A DNA stretch of 64,000 nucleotides from Flavobacterium fontis (GTDB taxonomy: Bacteria > Bacteroidota > Bacteroidia > Flavobacteriales > Flavobacteriaceae): assembly GCF_900129405.1 (NCBI RefSeq), contig NZ_FQVQ01000006.1, positions 1 to 64,000 on the forward strand. The letters run 5' to 3'. The position numbers and the translations under genes are program-made. Shown in pieces: positions 54,486 to 63,730 of the stretch. The notes under the pieces were generated by a model. It saw only the letters and a list, made by a program, of their open reading frames with translations, had not been told where the DNA came from and made no database searches. Within the stretch, counting starts at the first letter, position 1. The number at the start of each line of letters is the position of its first letter.

Positions 54486-54493
54486 TACCTTTG
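54486..54493 (+). promoter_or_regulatory. -7 promoter box of typA
   Basis: TACCTTTG, 18 bp upstream of the ATG at 54512; it overlaps the longer open frame and so supports the shorter start. Confidence 0.6.
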
Positions 54494-54511
54494 CGCCTTC
54501 AAAAAAATCAC

Positions 54512-56317
54512 ATGGAATCAATACGAAATATTGCCATTATTGCCCACGTTGACCACGGAAAAACCACCTTGGTTGACAAGATTATGTACCACTGCCAGTT
54601 GTTTCGCGAAAACGAAAATACCGGCGATTTAATTTTGGACAACAATGATTTAGAACGCGAACGCGGCATTACCATTACCTCCAAAAACGTTTCGGTGGTA
54701 TACAAAGGAACCAAAATTAACATTATCGATACACCAGGCCACGCCGACTTTGGTGGCGAAGTAGAACGGGTATTGAATATGGCCGATGGCGTATGTTTGT
54801 TGGTTGATGCCTTTGAAGGTCCGATGCCCCAAACACGTTTCGTATTGCAAAAGGCCATCGACTTAGGGTTGAAACCTTGTGTGGTGATCAACAAAGTGGA
54901 TAAAGAAAACTGTACTCCTGAGGAAGTGCATGAAAAAGTATTCGATCTCATGTTTGAATTGGGTGCCGAGGAATGGCAGTTGGACTTCCCAACAGTTTAT
55001 GGTTCGGCCAAAAATAACTGGATGTCCGAAGACTGGCAAAACGTGACCACATCTATCGAACCTTTGTTGGATATGGTGGTGAATCATGTTCCTGCGCCTA
55101 AAGTGTCAGAAGGAACCCCTCAAATGTTGGTTACTTCGTTGGACTTTTCATCGTTTACGGGTCGAATCGCTATCGGACGCTTAGAGCGCGGTACGCTGCG
55201 TGAAAATATGCCTGTTTCTTTAGTGAAAAGAGACGGTTCAATCACCAAATCCAAAATCAAAGAACTACATACTTTTGAAGGTTTGGGCCGTAAAAAAGTA
55301 GCCGAAGTACACGCGGGAGACATTTGTGCTTTGGTAGGTATTGAAGGGTTTGAAATTGGAGATACCATCGCTGATTTTGAAAATCCTGAAGCCTTAAAAA
55401 GTATTGCGATTGATGAACCAACCATGAGTATGTTGTTTACCATCAATGACTCTCCGTTCTTTGGTAAAGAGGGGAAATTCGTTACTTCACGCCATATCAA
55501 AGATCGTTTGACCAAAGAACTAGAGAAAAACTTGGCCTTACGCGTGAGCGAAACCGATTCGGCCGATAAGTTCATGGTGTTTGGTCGTGGGGTATTGCAC
55601 TTGTCTGTTTTAATCGAAACCATGCGTCGCGAGGGGTATGAATTGCAAATCGGTCAACCCCAAGTTATCATCAAAGAAATTGACGGGCAAAAATGTGAAC
55701 CTATTGAAGAATTAACCATCGACTTACCTGAGAATGTTTCGGGTAAAGCGGTCGAATTCGTAACGGTTCGTAAAGGGGAAATGCTGAGTATGGAACCCCG
55801 TGGCGAGCGAATGATTATCAAATTTAACATTCCATCTCGTGGAATCATCGGATTGCGTAATCAATTGTTGACGGCTACTGCGGGAGAAGCTATTATGGCG
55901 CATCGATTCATCGGGTATGAACCTTTAAAAGGAGATATTTCGGGTCGTATTAACGGTTCGTTGATTTCTATGGAAAATGGAAAAGCCATTCCGTATTCCA
56001 TCAATAAGTTACAAGACCGTGGTAAGTTTTTTGTTGATCCCAACGAAGATATTTACGAAGGACAAGTGGTCGGTGAAAACTCTCGTGCGGATGATTTGGT
56101 GATTAACATTACCAAAACCAAACAGTTGACCAACTTCCGTTCTGCGGGCGCCGATGATAAAACGCGTATTGTTCCCGCCATCAAGTTTACTCTTGAAGAA
56201 GCTTTAGAATATATTCAAAAAGATGAGTATGTGGAAGTAACACCCAAGTCGATTCGTTTGCGTAAAATTTTGTTGAGCGAAAACGATCGTAAGCGTTTCA
56301 AAAATGCTATGGTGTAA
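54512..56317 (+). CDS. typA: Translational GTPase TypA/BipA
   Basis: This 601-aa ribosome-associated GTPase of the EF-G family assists ribosome assembly and stress adaptation. G motifs: AHVDHGKTTL (G1), GITITSKN (G2), DTPGHADFGGE (G3), NKVDKE (G4) and GSAKNNW near G5. Domain II and the EF-G-like domains III and V follow, ending in the BipA-specific C-terminal domain (IPYSINKLQDRGKFFVDP, and RKILLSENDRKR). I chose the ATG at 54512 because a promoter box lies at 54486-54493. It is a single gene. Confidence 0.97.
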   Translation: MESIRNIAIIAHVDHGKTTLVDKIMYHCQLFRENENTGDLILDNNDLERERGITITSKNVSVVYKGTKINIIDTPGHADFGGEVERVLNMADGVCLLVDAFEGPMPQTRFVLQKAIDLGLKPCVVINKVDKENCTPEEVHEKVFDLMFELGAEEWQLDFPTVYGSAKNNWMSEDWQNVTTSIEPLLDMVVNHVPAPKVSEGTPQMLVTSLDFSSFTGRIAIGRLERGTLRENMPVSLVKRDGSITKSKIKELHTFEGLGRKKVAEVHAGDICALVGIEGFEIGDTIADFENPEALKSIAIDEPTMSMLFTINDSPFFGKEGKFVTSRHIKDRLTKELEKNLALRVSETDSADKFMVFGRGVLHLSVLIETMRREGYELQIGQPQVIIKEIDGQKCEPIEELTIDLPENVSGKAVEFVTVRKGEMLSMEPRGERMIIKFNIPSRGIIGLRNQLLTATAGEAIMAHRFIGYEPLKGDISGRINGSLISMENGKAIPYSINKLQDRGKFFVDPNEDIYEGQVVGENSRADDLVINITKTKQLTNFRSAGADDKTRIVPAIKFTLEEALEYIQKDEYVEVTPKSIRLRKILLSENDRKRFKNAMV

Positions 56318-56334
56318 CACCTCCATTCTAACAA

Positions 56335-56372
56335 TAAAAAAAGCCATCAATTCTTTCATTGATGGCTTTTTT
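56335..56372. terminator. Bidirectional terminator between typA and the giant surface protein
   Basis: AAAAAGCCATCAAT pairs with ATTGATGGCTTTTT around TCTTTC, with A and T runs on both sides. Confidence 0.95.
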
Positions 56373-56397
56373 AGTATATGCTTTTTAAGCATTCAGG

Positions 56398-59300
56398 CTA
56401 ACGCTTCAAGGCAAAATTTCCTTTCACTATTCGACCGTCCTCCAGTTGAATGACATACCAGTAATCATCGCCTGGCAGTAAGGCTCCATTATAAGTACCG
56501 TCCCAACCCGCGCCCAATGCCCCGATTTGTTTCAATAACTTCCCATAACGGTCGTAAATAAAGATTTGCGTATTGGGATAAAAAGTATTCGTAACGCCCC
56601 GAATGTTCCAAGTATCATTAAATCCATCGCCATTGGGTGTGAAATAGGCGGGGATGCCCAACACAGTGACCAAATAGGAAGCTATACCACATCCATTTAA
56701 GTCTTTTACATAGACCGTATGCACGCCCATGGGGACTTGCGTAAATACATTTGAACTTTGATGCGGGCCATACGATTCATCAATGCTGTACACATAATCA
56801 CCATTGCCAGAAACGTTTACCGTGATGGTGTTATTATCGACCAAATCTACAACGGTTACCGAATCTATCGTCGCAATAACAGAGCTGTTCACTTCGACAA
56901 CGCGCACAACAGTACATCCTTGAGGATTGGTAACTTCAACGCTATACGTCCCTTCTTGATTGACCGTGAGGCTATACTGGGTTGCCCCCGGAATGAGGGT
57001 TCCCTCAAAATACCATTGGTACGTGTAGGTGGGAATCAAGTTGTCTTGCGCCACATCGGCTGTTAGAGTGGCAGTGAAAAAAGGTAAATTAGAACAAATC
57101 AAGGTATCATCCCAGCCTTGGGCATTGATGTCGACCAAAGGCCTTGGATGCACCACAAAGGATAGCGGATAGGTTGCCGAACAGTTCGTGTTAATTGGAT
57201 TGGTCAATGTGACCAAAACCGTTTGTGTTCCACTGATAAACGGATTTGGGAGTTGATTGGCGTAAACTGTACCGTTGGCCAAGGTGTAGGTCAACGTAAA
57301 TCCAGTTTGCCCTTGAAGTAAATCTTGCGTGAGCGTTGTGGTGTCAAAAGCTACCGTGCCGTTTTGAAGCGCGGGATCGGTTTCATCATCACAAACCTCA
57401 AATCGATTGGGGGCTACCGCAAACAATTCGGGTAAATCATCAACAATAAAAGTTACCGTAGTGGTACGGAAACAGGGCCCATCCACAGGAATGTTGTTGG
57501 CATTAGCTACTCTTACCTGAATCGTTTCGGTACCGGTTACCGTATAGGTAGGAGGAAACGGTGCAGGAATTGGCGTCCCATTTCCAGCAAGGTATTCCAC
57601 AACAACACCCGTTTGCCCTTGAAGAAGGCTACTTTGCAACGTAGCCGTATTGAAGGTAAAACTACCGTCTTGGTCATCATCGCAAGCGCGAATAACATTG
57701 CCATTGCCCAAGGGGAAAATAGTGGGTAAGGCTTGTACGGTCAAGGTAATGTACGGGCCCAATCCAAAACAGGCATTGTCTACATTACTGTCAACGCGAA
57801 CCCAGATCTGTTGTGTGTTGGGGTACCCGATATTGGCATAATTGGCGGGATTGGTGATCGCTAAGGAATTTCCATTGCTATCATTTTCGGCCAAAGCATC
57901 GGCTTCGTTTCTATAATACGAAATCGTATACGTGGCAGTATTGGGTAATAATGCTTGAATCTGCCCGCTAACACTACTGAAATTAAAAGTTGCAATGCCA
58001 TCGGTGTCGGTGTCTTGGGGACTGACGTAAAAATCACATTGGGTAAATTGCCAACTCGTTCCGGCGGGAATTTGAGTGGCCGAAACAATGAGATTCAAAC
58101 GGGCTACGCGGAAACATTGGTTGGCATTTTCAACGCGAACCCATACCGTAGTATTGGTCGTCGTGTATGCAGTAACCCCCGTAATTTGTTGGGTTACATC
58201 GTTGGTTTGGGCTGCCGTTTGAGAAGTAAAATAAGTAAACGTTTCGTTGGCGGCATTGGCCGAAATCTGATTATTTTTTTGCGTTAGGTTGAAACTCGAA
58301 ATACCGTCCGTGTCGTTGTCACATTGGACCAATGTAAGCGGTGTAGTCACGACAGGTAGTGCATAGGTTGTCAATACCGCACTCTGCGAATTAAGGCCAC
58401 AACTGTTGCCATTTCGGTTGAGTACCACACGATAGCGATAGCCAACCATAGCCGGCGTTACGGCAAGAGCTGTCAACGTATTGGAGGTTACTCCGGTGTA
58501 ATTGGGACCGTTGGTTAACGTTGTCCATGTCGTGCCATTATCTGTTGAAACTTGCCATTGATAGCTATCCACGGGCGTTGCGGGAACTACAGTAAAGACG
58601 GCGTTTTGCAATTCACAAACCGTAACATCTTGGGGTGCTGTAGTGATGCTGATCGGCGCACTAATGCTGTAATTAGGATTTGGGGGCGTATATCCTCCTG
58701 CGCCCGTAACCACTCCATTAGCATTCACGGTGACACTGCCTGTTCCCAAAACTCCATTGGCATCTGGATCAGCAAAACCTGCTTCAATCACATCGGCACA
58801 TAAATCGTTGTCCGCGTCCAAAGCAACATAATTAAATATACCATCGCCATCAGAATCGGCTAACGTGTAATTCAAGGTTCCTGAATCAACAGCGTTTTCT
58901 AATCCGTTATGCAACCCATTGGCTCCAATTTGAATTGCATCAATAATTCCATCGAGATTGGCATCCAAAGCGCCACTTTGGGCTTCGGTTAGATCGTAAA
59001 TCCCATCATTATCTGAATCCAAATCCAAATAATTGGGAACGCCATCCCCGTCAAAGTCGTTGGGGACATAAGCGGGGCCGAAAATATCATCCAAACCGTC
59101 ATCGTTGGCGTCATTTCCAGAAAGTGCTACAAACGTAGGCCCTTGCGACTCCACTACATCTAAAATTCCATCATTATCCGAATCGATGTCCAACGCATCG
59201 GCAACACCATCGGCATCACTGTCTTTGGGGACACATACGGCATAAAAGCGAAACGTAGCGCGATTGGGCGCATCATCAACTAAATTTTTATGTTGGATGG

Positions 59301-61497
59301 CCAATGAAGTTGTCAAGTAGGTTTGGAATTTAAACGTACCACTCCCTGCGGCCAAAGGAACAGCACTATTCAATCGAAAACGAATTTCAAACGAGGAAAA
59401 TCGAGTCACGCCGCTCTCAAAGAAACCGTCGTAATTGGTGTCAATCAACAACTGATCATCTGGATTGTCAACGGTAATGGTTTGGTTGATGGGACAGGTG
59501 ATAATGTACTCTCCTTTGTCATTGATCAAATCGGCAGTGTTGGCAACGGCAGCGTATTCCAATCCCAAACTAATGGGTTGCGTAAAGTTGACTTGGTATT
59601 TCACCCAATTTGTTTTTCCGGGGGGAACATCTGTCACGATAGTGCCATCATTTGTCGATGTAAACGGAAGCGTACTAGCAGTAGTAGACGTACTTACCGT
59701 TCCAGTAAAGGGTCGGCTAAAGGCCCCAACCGTCAGGGTTCCTGTGCTGGGATTTTGTAAATTCAAGTACTGGTTCCCATACGATTCTGTGCAATTGGCA
59801 ATCCCGTCGTTGTCCATGTCCACATCAATGTTGTCATTGACCAAATCTCCATCCAAATCATTGGGACAGGTGCTGACAGGAAATTCATCCGAGAAAATTT
59901 CAATCCCGCAAGTCGCCAAAGCAGCTTTCACTTTGTAATAGCCAGGCTGTGTCGGAGAATAACTGTTGGTTGTTGCACCAGGAATTGGCACATTGTTGAA
60001 ATACCATTGGTAAGTGTCAAATCCACTTTGCGCATTGACATTCAACGACACATTGGGAATACAGTTGGTGAGGTTAACATCAACTTCTTGAAAAACTACT
60101 TCAGGTTTGAACACAAATCCCGAATAATAGCCTCCAAACGTAGCGGCACCATCACTTCCATAAGCGGCCAAATAGAGTTCGGTAGTGGAAAAAACGGAAA
60201 CATTTCCCGTCAAACCTGTAATGATATAACATTCATAGTCAGGATTTCCTATTACAGCCAAGGGACCACTTACGCCAAAAGCCCCTGCCAATCCCGCTAG
60301 CGTGTAGGGGACTCCATCGATGATAAAGTTAAGGGTTGATCCGGTTTTGGTGGTAATGGTTACCCGCCCGCTGAAATTTCGATTCCCCACTTTTTCAATA
60401 AACGGAATGTTATCGAGGGATTTCGGGGTTTGACAGCTCAAAGGCGGCACAAAAAACATTTCTTGATTCGCTTGGTTATTCTGCGAACCGTCGCCGACCG
60501 CTTGGTACGCAAAAATATTTTTATCCGAACGAACATATAAATTGCCATTCACATTGTAATCGGCTCCAGTAAGTTGCACATAGTCCCCCGCATTCAATTG
60601 ATAGCTCGGCGTAGTACTCCCATTGAGAAAGATGGAGGTGTTGTTTTCGTGGGCAATCAACAATACGCGCTCCACATTGTCCATCCCCGTACTTTTGATA
60701 AAAATATAGTCTTTCCCGGTTCGCTCTACCGATACAATTTGGTCAAAGCCTGTATCGATATTCGACATTTGGCCATTCGTTCCCCCAACCGATCCACAAT
60801 TCACGGCAATGGGTTTGTCTGCGGTTACCAGTGACCCAATGAGGGCATCGCGGTTGGCCGCTAAGGGTCCTTGAACGGCAATGACAAAAGTTTCGCCACT
60901 GTTGAGTAAAACAGGAGGCGGTGTATTTCCCGTGGTATTGACAAGTTGGGCACCAGGGCCGATGTCGCTAAAAGTAACCGTAGTATTATTCTCGGTAGCC
61001 ATCACACTCACAAAAGTGTAATGCAATTCAAAGTAGTTGTTAACCAGCAAATTGGTCATCCCACCAATGCGAAATTGGGTGCCCAATGCCGCCATCCCTT
61101 TCGAAACCACACAACCCGCTTGGTTTCCTGACGCGTCGACAATACGACCCGAAACCGAAATTAAATCCTCGGCTTCGATCACATAACCCGCATCTTGTAA
61201 AATGGTATTCGCCGCCGACTGATCCACGACAAACTGAAACGGACTCCCACTGCTATCCATATCAAAGACATAAGGGATATCACGCGAAACCGTTCCGGTG
61301 ATGTTAACACTCCCCAATTGTTTGATGGTAAATTGAATGGGCGTGATACTCGGGGTTGAAATGTATAGAAACTTCGATCCAATGGGCATATTTTGCGAAT
61401 TGGATATCGGAGGGATGTAATGCGTTTTACTAAATTGAGCGAAACAAATCGCTGAAAATAAAAGCGTTAATAGGTTCGATAAAAATTTTGCATTCAT
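56398..61497 (-). CDS. Giant T9SS type B surface protein (IgGFc-binding-like, Ig-like and calcium-binding repeats)
   Basis: This 1699-aa protein has a signal peptide (LLTLLFSAICFAQ). Residues about 30-470 resemble the IgGFc-binding domain family (PIAVNCGSVGGTNG, DQIVSVERTGKDYIF, FFVPPLSCQTPKSLDNIPFI in parts). Then comes an Ig-like segment (TYQWYFNNVPIPGAT), DxDxDG calcium-binding thrombospondin-3-type repeats (DLDGDLVNDNIDVDMDNDG; DSDNDGILDVVES), more Ig-like beta domains (about 960-1600), and a type B sorting tail (IPAYFTPNGDGFNDTWNI ... GDDYWYVIQLEDGRIVKGNFALKR, given in part). It is exported by T9SS to the surface, probably as an adhesin. A -7 box lies only four bases upstream of the ATG. 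Confidence 0.92.
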   Translation of the reverse strand: MNAKFLSNLLTLLFSAICFAQFSKTHYIPPISNSQNMPIGSKFLYISTPSITPIQFTIKQLGSVNITGTVSRDIPYVFDMDSSGSPFQFVVDQSAANTILQDAGYVIEAEDLISVSGRIVDASGNQAGCVVSKGMAALGTQFRIGGMTNLLVNNYFELHYTFVSVMATENNTTVTFSDIGPGAQLVNTTGNTPPPVLLNSGETFVIAVQGPLAANRDALIGSLVTADKPIAVNCGSVGGTNGQMSNIDTGFDQIVSVERTGKDYIFIKSTGMDNVERVLLIAHENNTSIFLNGSTTPSYQLNAGDYVQLTGADYNVNGNLYVRSDKNIFAYQAVGDGSQNNQANQEMFFVPPLSCQTPKSLDNIPFIEKVGNRNFSGRVTITTKTGSTLNFIIDGVPYTLAGLAGAFGVSGPLAVIGNPDYECYIITGLTGNVSVFSTTELYLAAYGSDGAATFGGYYSGFVFKPEVVFQEVDVNLTNCIPNVSLNVNAQSGFDTYQWYFNNVPIPGATTNSYSPTQPGYYKVKAALATCGIEIFSDEFPVSTCPNDLDGDLVNDNIDVDMDNDGIANCTESYGNQYLNLQNPSTGTLTVGAFSRPFTGTVSTSTTASTLPFTSTNDGTIVTDVPPGKTNWVKYQVNFTQPISLGLEYAAVANTADLINDKGEYIITCPINQTITVDNPDDQLLIDTNYDGFFESGVTRFSSFEIRFRLNSAVPLAAGSGTFKFQTYLTTSLAIQHKNLVDDAPNRATFRFYAVCVPKDSDADGVADALDIDSDNDGILDVVESQGPTFVALSGNDANDDGLDDIFGPAYVPNDFDGDGVPNYLDLDSDNDGIYDLTEAQSGALDANLDGIIDAIQIGANGLHNGLENAVDSGTLNYTLADSDGDGIFNYVALDADNDLCADVIEAGFADPDANGVLGTGSVTVNANGVVTGAGGYTPPNPNYSISAPISITTAPQDVTVCELQNAVFTVVPATPVDSYQWQVSTDNGTTWTTLTNGPNYTGVTSNTLTALAVTPAMVGYRYRVVLNRNGNSCGLNSQSAVLTTYALPVVTTPLTLVQCDNDTDGISSFNLTQKNNQISANAANETFTYFTSQTAAQTNDVTQQITGVTAYTTTNTTVWVRVENANQCFRVARLNLIVSATQIPAGTSWQFTQCDFYVSPQDTDTDGIATFNFSSVSGQIQALLPNTATYTISYYRNEADALAENDSNGNSLAITNPANYANIGYPNTQQIWVRVDSNVDNACFGLGPYITLTVQALPTIFPLGNGNVIRACDDDQDGSFTFNTATLQSSLLQGQTGVVVEYLAGNGTPIPAPFPPTYTVTGTETIQVRVANANNIPVDGPCFRTTTVTFIVDDLPELFAVAPNRFEVCDDETDPALQNGTVAFDTTTLTQDLLQGQTGFTLTYTLANGTVYANQLPNPFISGTQTVLVTLTNPINTNCSATYPLSFVVHPRPLVDINAQGWDDTLICSNLPFFTATLTADVAQDNLIPTYTYQWYFEGTLIPGATQYSLTVNQEGTYSVEVTNPQGCTVVRVVEVNSSVIATIDSVTVVDLVDNNTITVNVSGNGDYVYSIDESYGPHQSSNVFTQVPMGVHTVYVKDLNGCGIASYLVTVLGIPAYFTPNGDGFNDTWNIRGVTNTFYPNTQIFIYDRYGKLLKQIGALGAGWDGTYNGALLPGDDYWYVIQLEDGRIVKGNFALKR

Positions 61498-61571
61498 AGC
61501 CCAAAAATAAACAATACCCCGCTATTAGGCGTGCATACTATTTATTTTTTGACGATTTTAACACTCGTAGG

Positions 61572-62408
61572 CTACAAATCTCTTTTTTGAATCAACGCAT
61601 ACGAACCCCATACAAAAAGGCCGGTCCACACCAAGACAACCGCCACCAAACCGTAATCCACAGCATAGTCTTTGATTTCAAGTACACCAACCTGATTTCC
61701 AACGGCTTGAATCATATCCAATTTGGTGAAGGGTTCAATCAATACCCCCGACATCGCTTCCAAAGGCATGTATCGGAAAATACTACGCGCCAATTCAAAG
61801 TCGTTGACAATCAGTTTTCCAAAAATCAAGTAACCAATATTTTCAATCAAATACCAAACAAACAAAAATCCAATCGCAAAAGCCGACCGTTTGATCAGTA
61901 CCCCCAAGAACAAACAAAAACTAAAGAACCCAGTTAACTTGACAAAAAAGGCCAATAAATAATCCATTTCCGAGAAAATAATGCCTACCTCGTCATAGGT
62001 TGAATACATTAATCCCAAAAGCAAGGAAATCACAAATATAAAAACCGTCGACAAACCCGAAAACACCAAGACCGTCAAGAACTTAGAGAGGACAAATTCT
62101 TTCTTACTCATCCCGTCAATCAAGTTCTGTTTTAAGGTGCCGTACGTGTATTCATTGGCCATCATCGAAACAATCACCAAAGCCAAAAAAATCTTCGGCG
62201 ACGCCCCAATGTAGCTGTTCAAATGCCAAATGTAGGGGAAGTTAAAAATACCCTGCTCGGAAGCATCAAAGTGTATAGGACCCAAATCAAACTCAATCGA
62301 GGCAATCAGTGCAATCAAACTCAAAATTCCAAAATAGGTCAGGGTCAAGATGCGACTCGCGCGATTCAACCAAATTTTCTGTAATTCTATGGCTAATAAA
62401 CGTTTCAT
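61572..62408 (-). CDS. ABC transporter permease
   Basis: This 278-aa protein has six hydrophobic segments (about residues 20-40, 67-88, 104-130, 150-170, 178-198 and 250-270) and no ATPase domain. The 'ANEYTYGTLKQNLIDGMSKKEF' segment (part: NEYTYGTLKQNLIDG) is typical of ABC-2-type permeases. It partners the ATP-binding protein directly upstream, with three bases between. Such exporters in Bacteroidetes move lipids, antibiotics or unknown compounds; substrate is unknown. Confidence 0.88.
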   Translation of the reverse strand: MKRLLAIELQKIWLNRASRILTLTYFGILSLIALIASIEFDLGPIHFDASEQGIFNFPYIWHLNSYIGASPKIFLALVIVSMMANEYTYGTLKQNLIDGMSKKEFVLSKFLTVLVFSGLSTVFIFVISLLLGLMYSTYDEVGIIFSEMDYLLAFFVKLTGFFSFCLFLGVLIKRSAFAIGFLFVWYLIENIGYLIFGKLIVNDFELARSIFRYMPLEAMSGVLIEPFTKLDMIQAVGNQVGVLEIKDYAVDYGLVAVVLVWTGLFVWGSYALIQKRDL

Positions 62409-62411
62409 GTC

Positions 62412-63311
62412 TTAGGATTTTGTTTCGGTTAAGGTTAAAAATTGCTGTTCCAACGAGCGTTTGCGTTCCATCAAGTGATGCACGTAAATCCCGCGCTCAC
62501 TCAAAAATTTGTTCAACAAACCGGCATCCAAGCCGCTTTTCGCCTGAACCACTACGGTATCTTGTTCAAGGGTAATCGAACTCAAATCGGGATACTGGGC
62601 CAAGGCCGTTTGCAGTGCTTCGAGCGAGGCTGACCGTAATTCCCAATAACTCTGTTGCGATCCCATGCCTGCAACCGTACCCGAATACAATACTTTTCCA
62701 TATTGCAAAACCAAAACATGTGAACACACTTTTTCCACTTCGTCCAATAAGTGCGAAGCCAATAATATCGTCGTTCCTTGCGAAGCGATCAACTGAATTA
62801 TTTCGCGAATCTGTCGTATCCCTTGCGGATCTAAACCGTTGGTGGGTTCGTCCAAAATCAAAATCTCAGGGTCGTTCAACAAGGCCGAAGCAATCGCCAA
62901 CCGCTGTTTCATTCCCAACGAAAAGGTGCGAAACTTACTGTCTTTGCGCTCCCACAAGCCCACAAGTTCCAATTTCTCCTGCACTTTGTGGTACCCGATG
63001 CCTTTGATTTTACACACCAGCTCCAAGTTTTGCTGTGCCGACATATAGGGATAAAAATTGGGACGTTCAATGATGGCCCCCACTTTCTTCAAAGCTTCGT
63101 GGGTAGGCAATTTTCCATCAAACCAAGCATAGTCGCCCGAACTGCGGTTAACCACATTCAACACGATACCCAGGGTAGTAGATTTTCCCGATCCATTCGG
63201 ACCCAATATCCCGTAAACGTTGCCTTTTTGAATGTCCAACGACAAATCATTCACCGCATGCACGCGGCCATACCGTTTGTTTAAATTCCGAATCGATAGT
63301 ATTGTTTCCAA
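62412..63311 (-). CDS. ABC transporter ATP-binding protein
   Basis: This 299-aa ATPase has Walker A GPNGSGKSTT, Q-loop AWFDG region, signature FSLGMKQRLAIASALL (the 'LGMKQR' variant), Walker B ILILDEPTNGLDPQGI and H-loop LLASHLLDEVEKV. The C-terminal extension of about 80 aa is typical of ABC-2 exporter ATPases. It starts with TTG (63311) and no nearby ATG fits. It forms an operon with the permease. Confidence 0.93.
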   Translation of the reverse strand: METILSIRNLNKRYGRVHAVNDLSLDIQKGNVYGILGPNGSGKSTTLGIVLNVVNRSSGDYAWFDGKLPTHEALKKVGAIIERPNFYPYMSAQQNLELVCKIKGIGYHKVQEKLELVGLWERKDSKFRTFSLGMKQRLAIASALLNDPEILILDEPTNGLDPQGIRQIREIIQLIASQGTTILLASHLLDEVEKVCSHVLVLQYGKVLYSGTVAGMGSQQSYWELRSASLEALQTALAQYPDLSSITLEQDTVVVQAKSGLDAGLLNKFLSERGIYVHHLMERKRSLEQQFLTLTETKS

Positions 63312-63419
63312 GCGTATAAAAAGTTAGGTTTATGTTTTAGACGATACAACAAACGGTTTGTTACTTGGTTGTTCATTTTTTTGGGCACTCCCCCGAATCC
63401 CGCCACGTTTTCAAAGCAC

Positions 63420-63540
63420 TTTTGTGGTCGGGGTCCGGCTTTCGGCCGTCGCTGGCCTTGGGCTCCCGCCCCGGCCGAGCTCCCCAAGGCCTCTATCCGT
63501 AGTGCAAAAAAACGCCCGGAAAAATCGGGAGTGTAATTCA
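63420..63540. repeat. GC-rich inverted-repeat element (dispersed flavobacterial type)
   Basis: GGCCTTGGG at about 63454 and CCCAAGGCC at about 63482 form a perfect inverted repeat enclosing a GC-rich centre (CTCCCGCCCCGGCCGAGCT). The flank holds GCCCGGAAAAATCGGGAG, a short stem. Composition is far more GC-rich than the neighbouring genes. An 86-aa frame over it has no sign of being a real gene. Confidence 0.6.
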
Positions 63541-63730
63541 TAGGTAGCTCGGGAGTTTAGGAGCTTTCTTTACCTAGAACTTGAAACCTTAAACCTAAAA
63601 AACTGCAACGCCAGGTGACGGTAGCGGCGGCTGGCTTTGTTTTTACTGCTTGAAAGGATTGACTTCGTCGAATTTTGTTTCACGCAGGAGTAGGGTACCA
63701 GGTATTTGTGTCTAAAATATGTTAACATAC
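63541..63730. repeat. Repeat-rich gap with third copy of GAAAGGATTGACTT element
   Basis: The segment 63651-63690 reads GAAAGGATTGACTTCGTCG followed by AATTTTGTTTC, matching 4761-4806 (and 675-716 in part). It is upstream of the last minus-strand gene on its 3' side. No gene is seen in the rest. Confidence 0.65.

Noticed and set aside
57650..61301. Plus-strand frames of 60-157 codons opposite the giant T9SS protein
   Set aside because: No family resemblance; products consistent with antisense of Thr/Asn-rich coding sequence.
63281..63541. 86-aa frame over the GC-rich element
   Set aside because: It overlaps the ABC ATPase start, covers the inverted repeat and shows no protein-like composition; better explained as a non-coding repeat.
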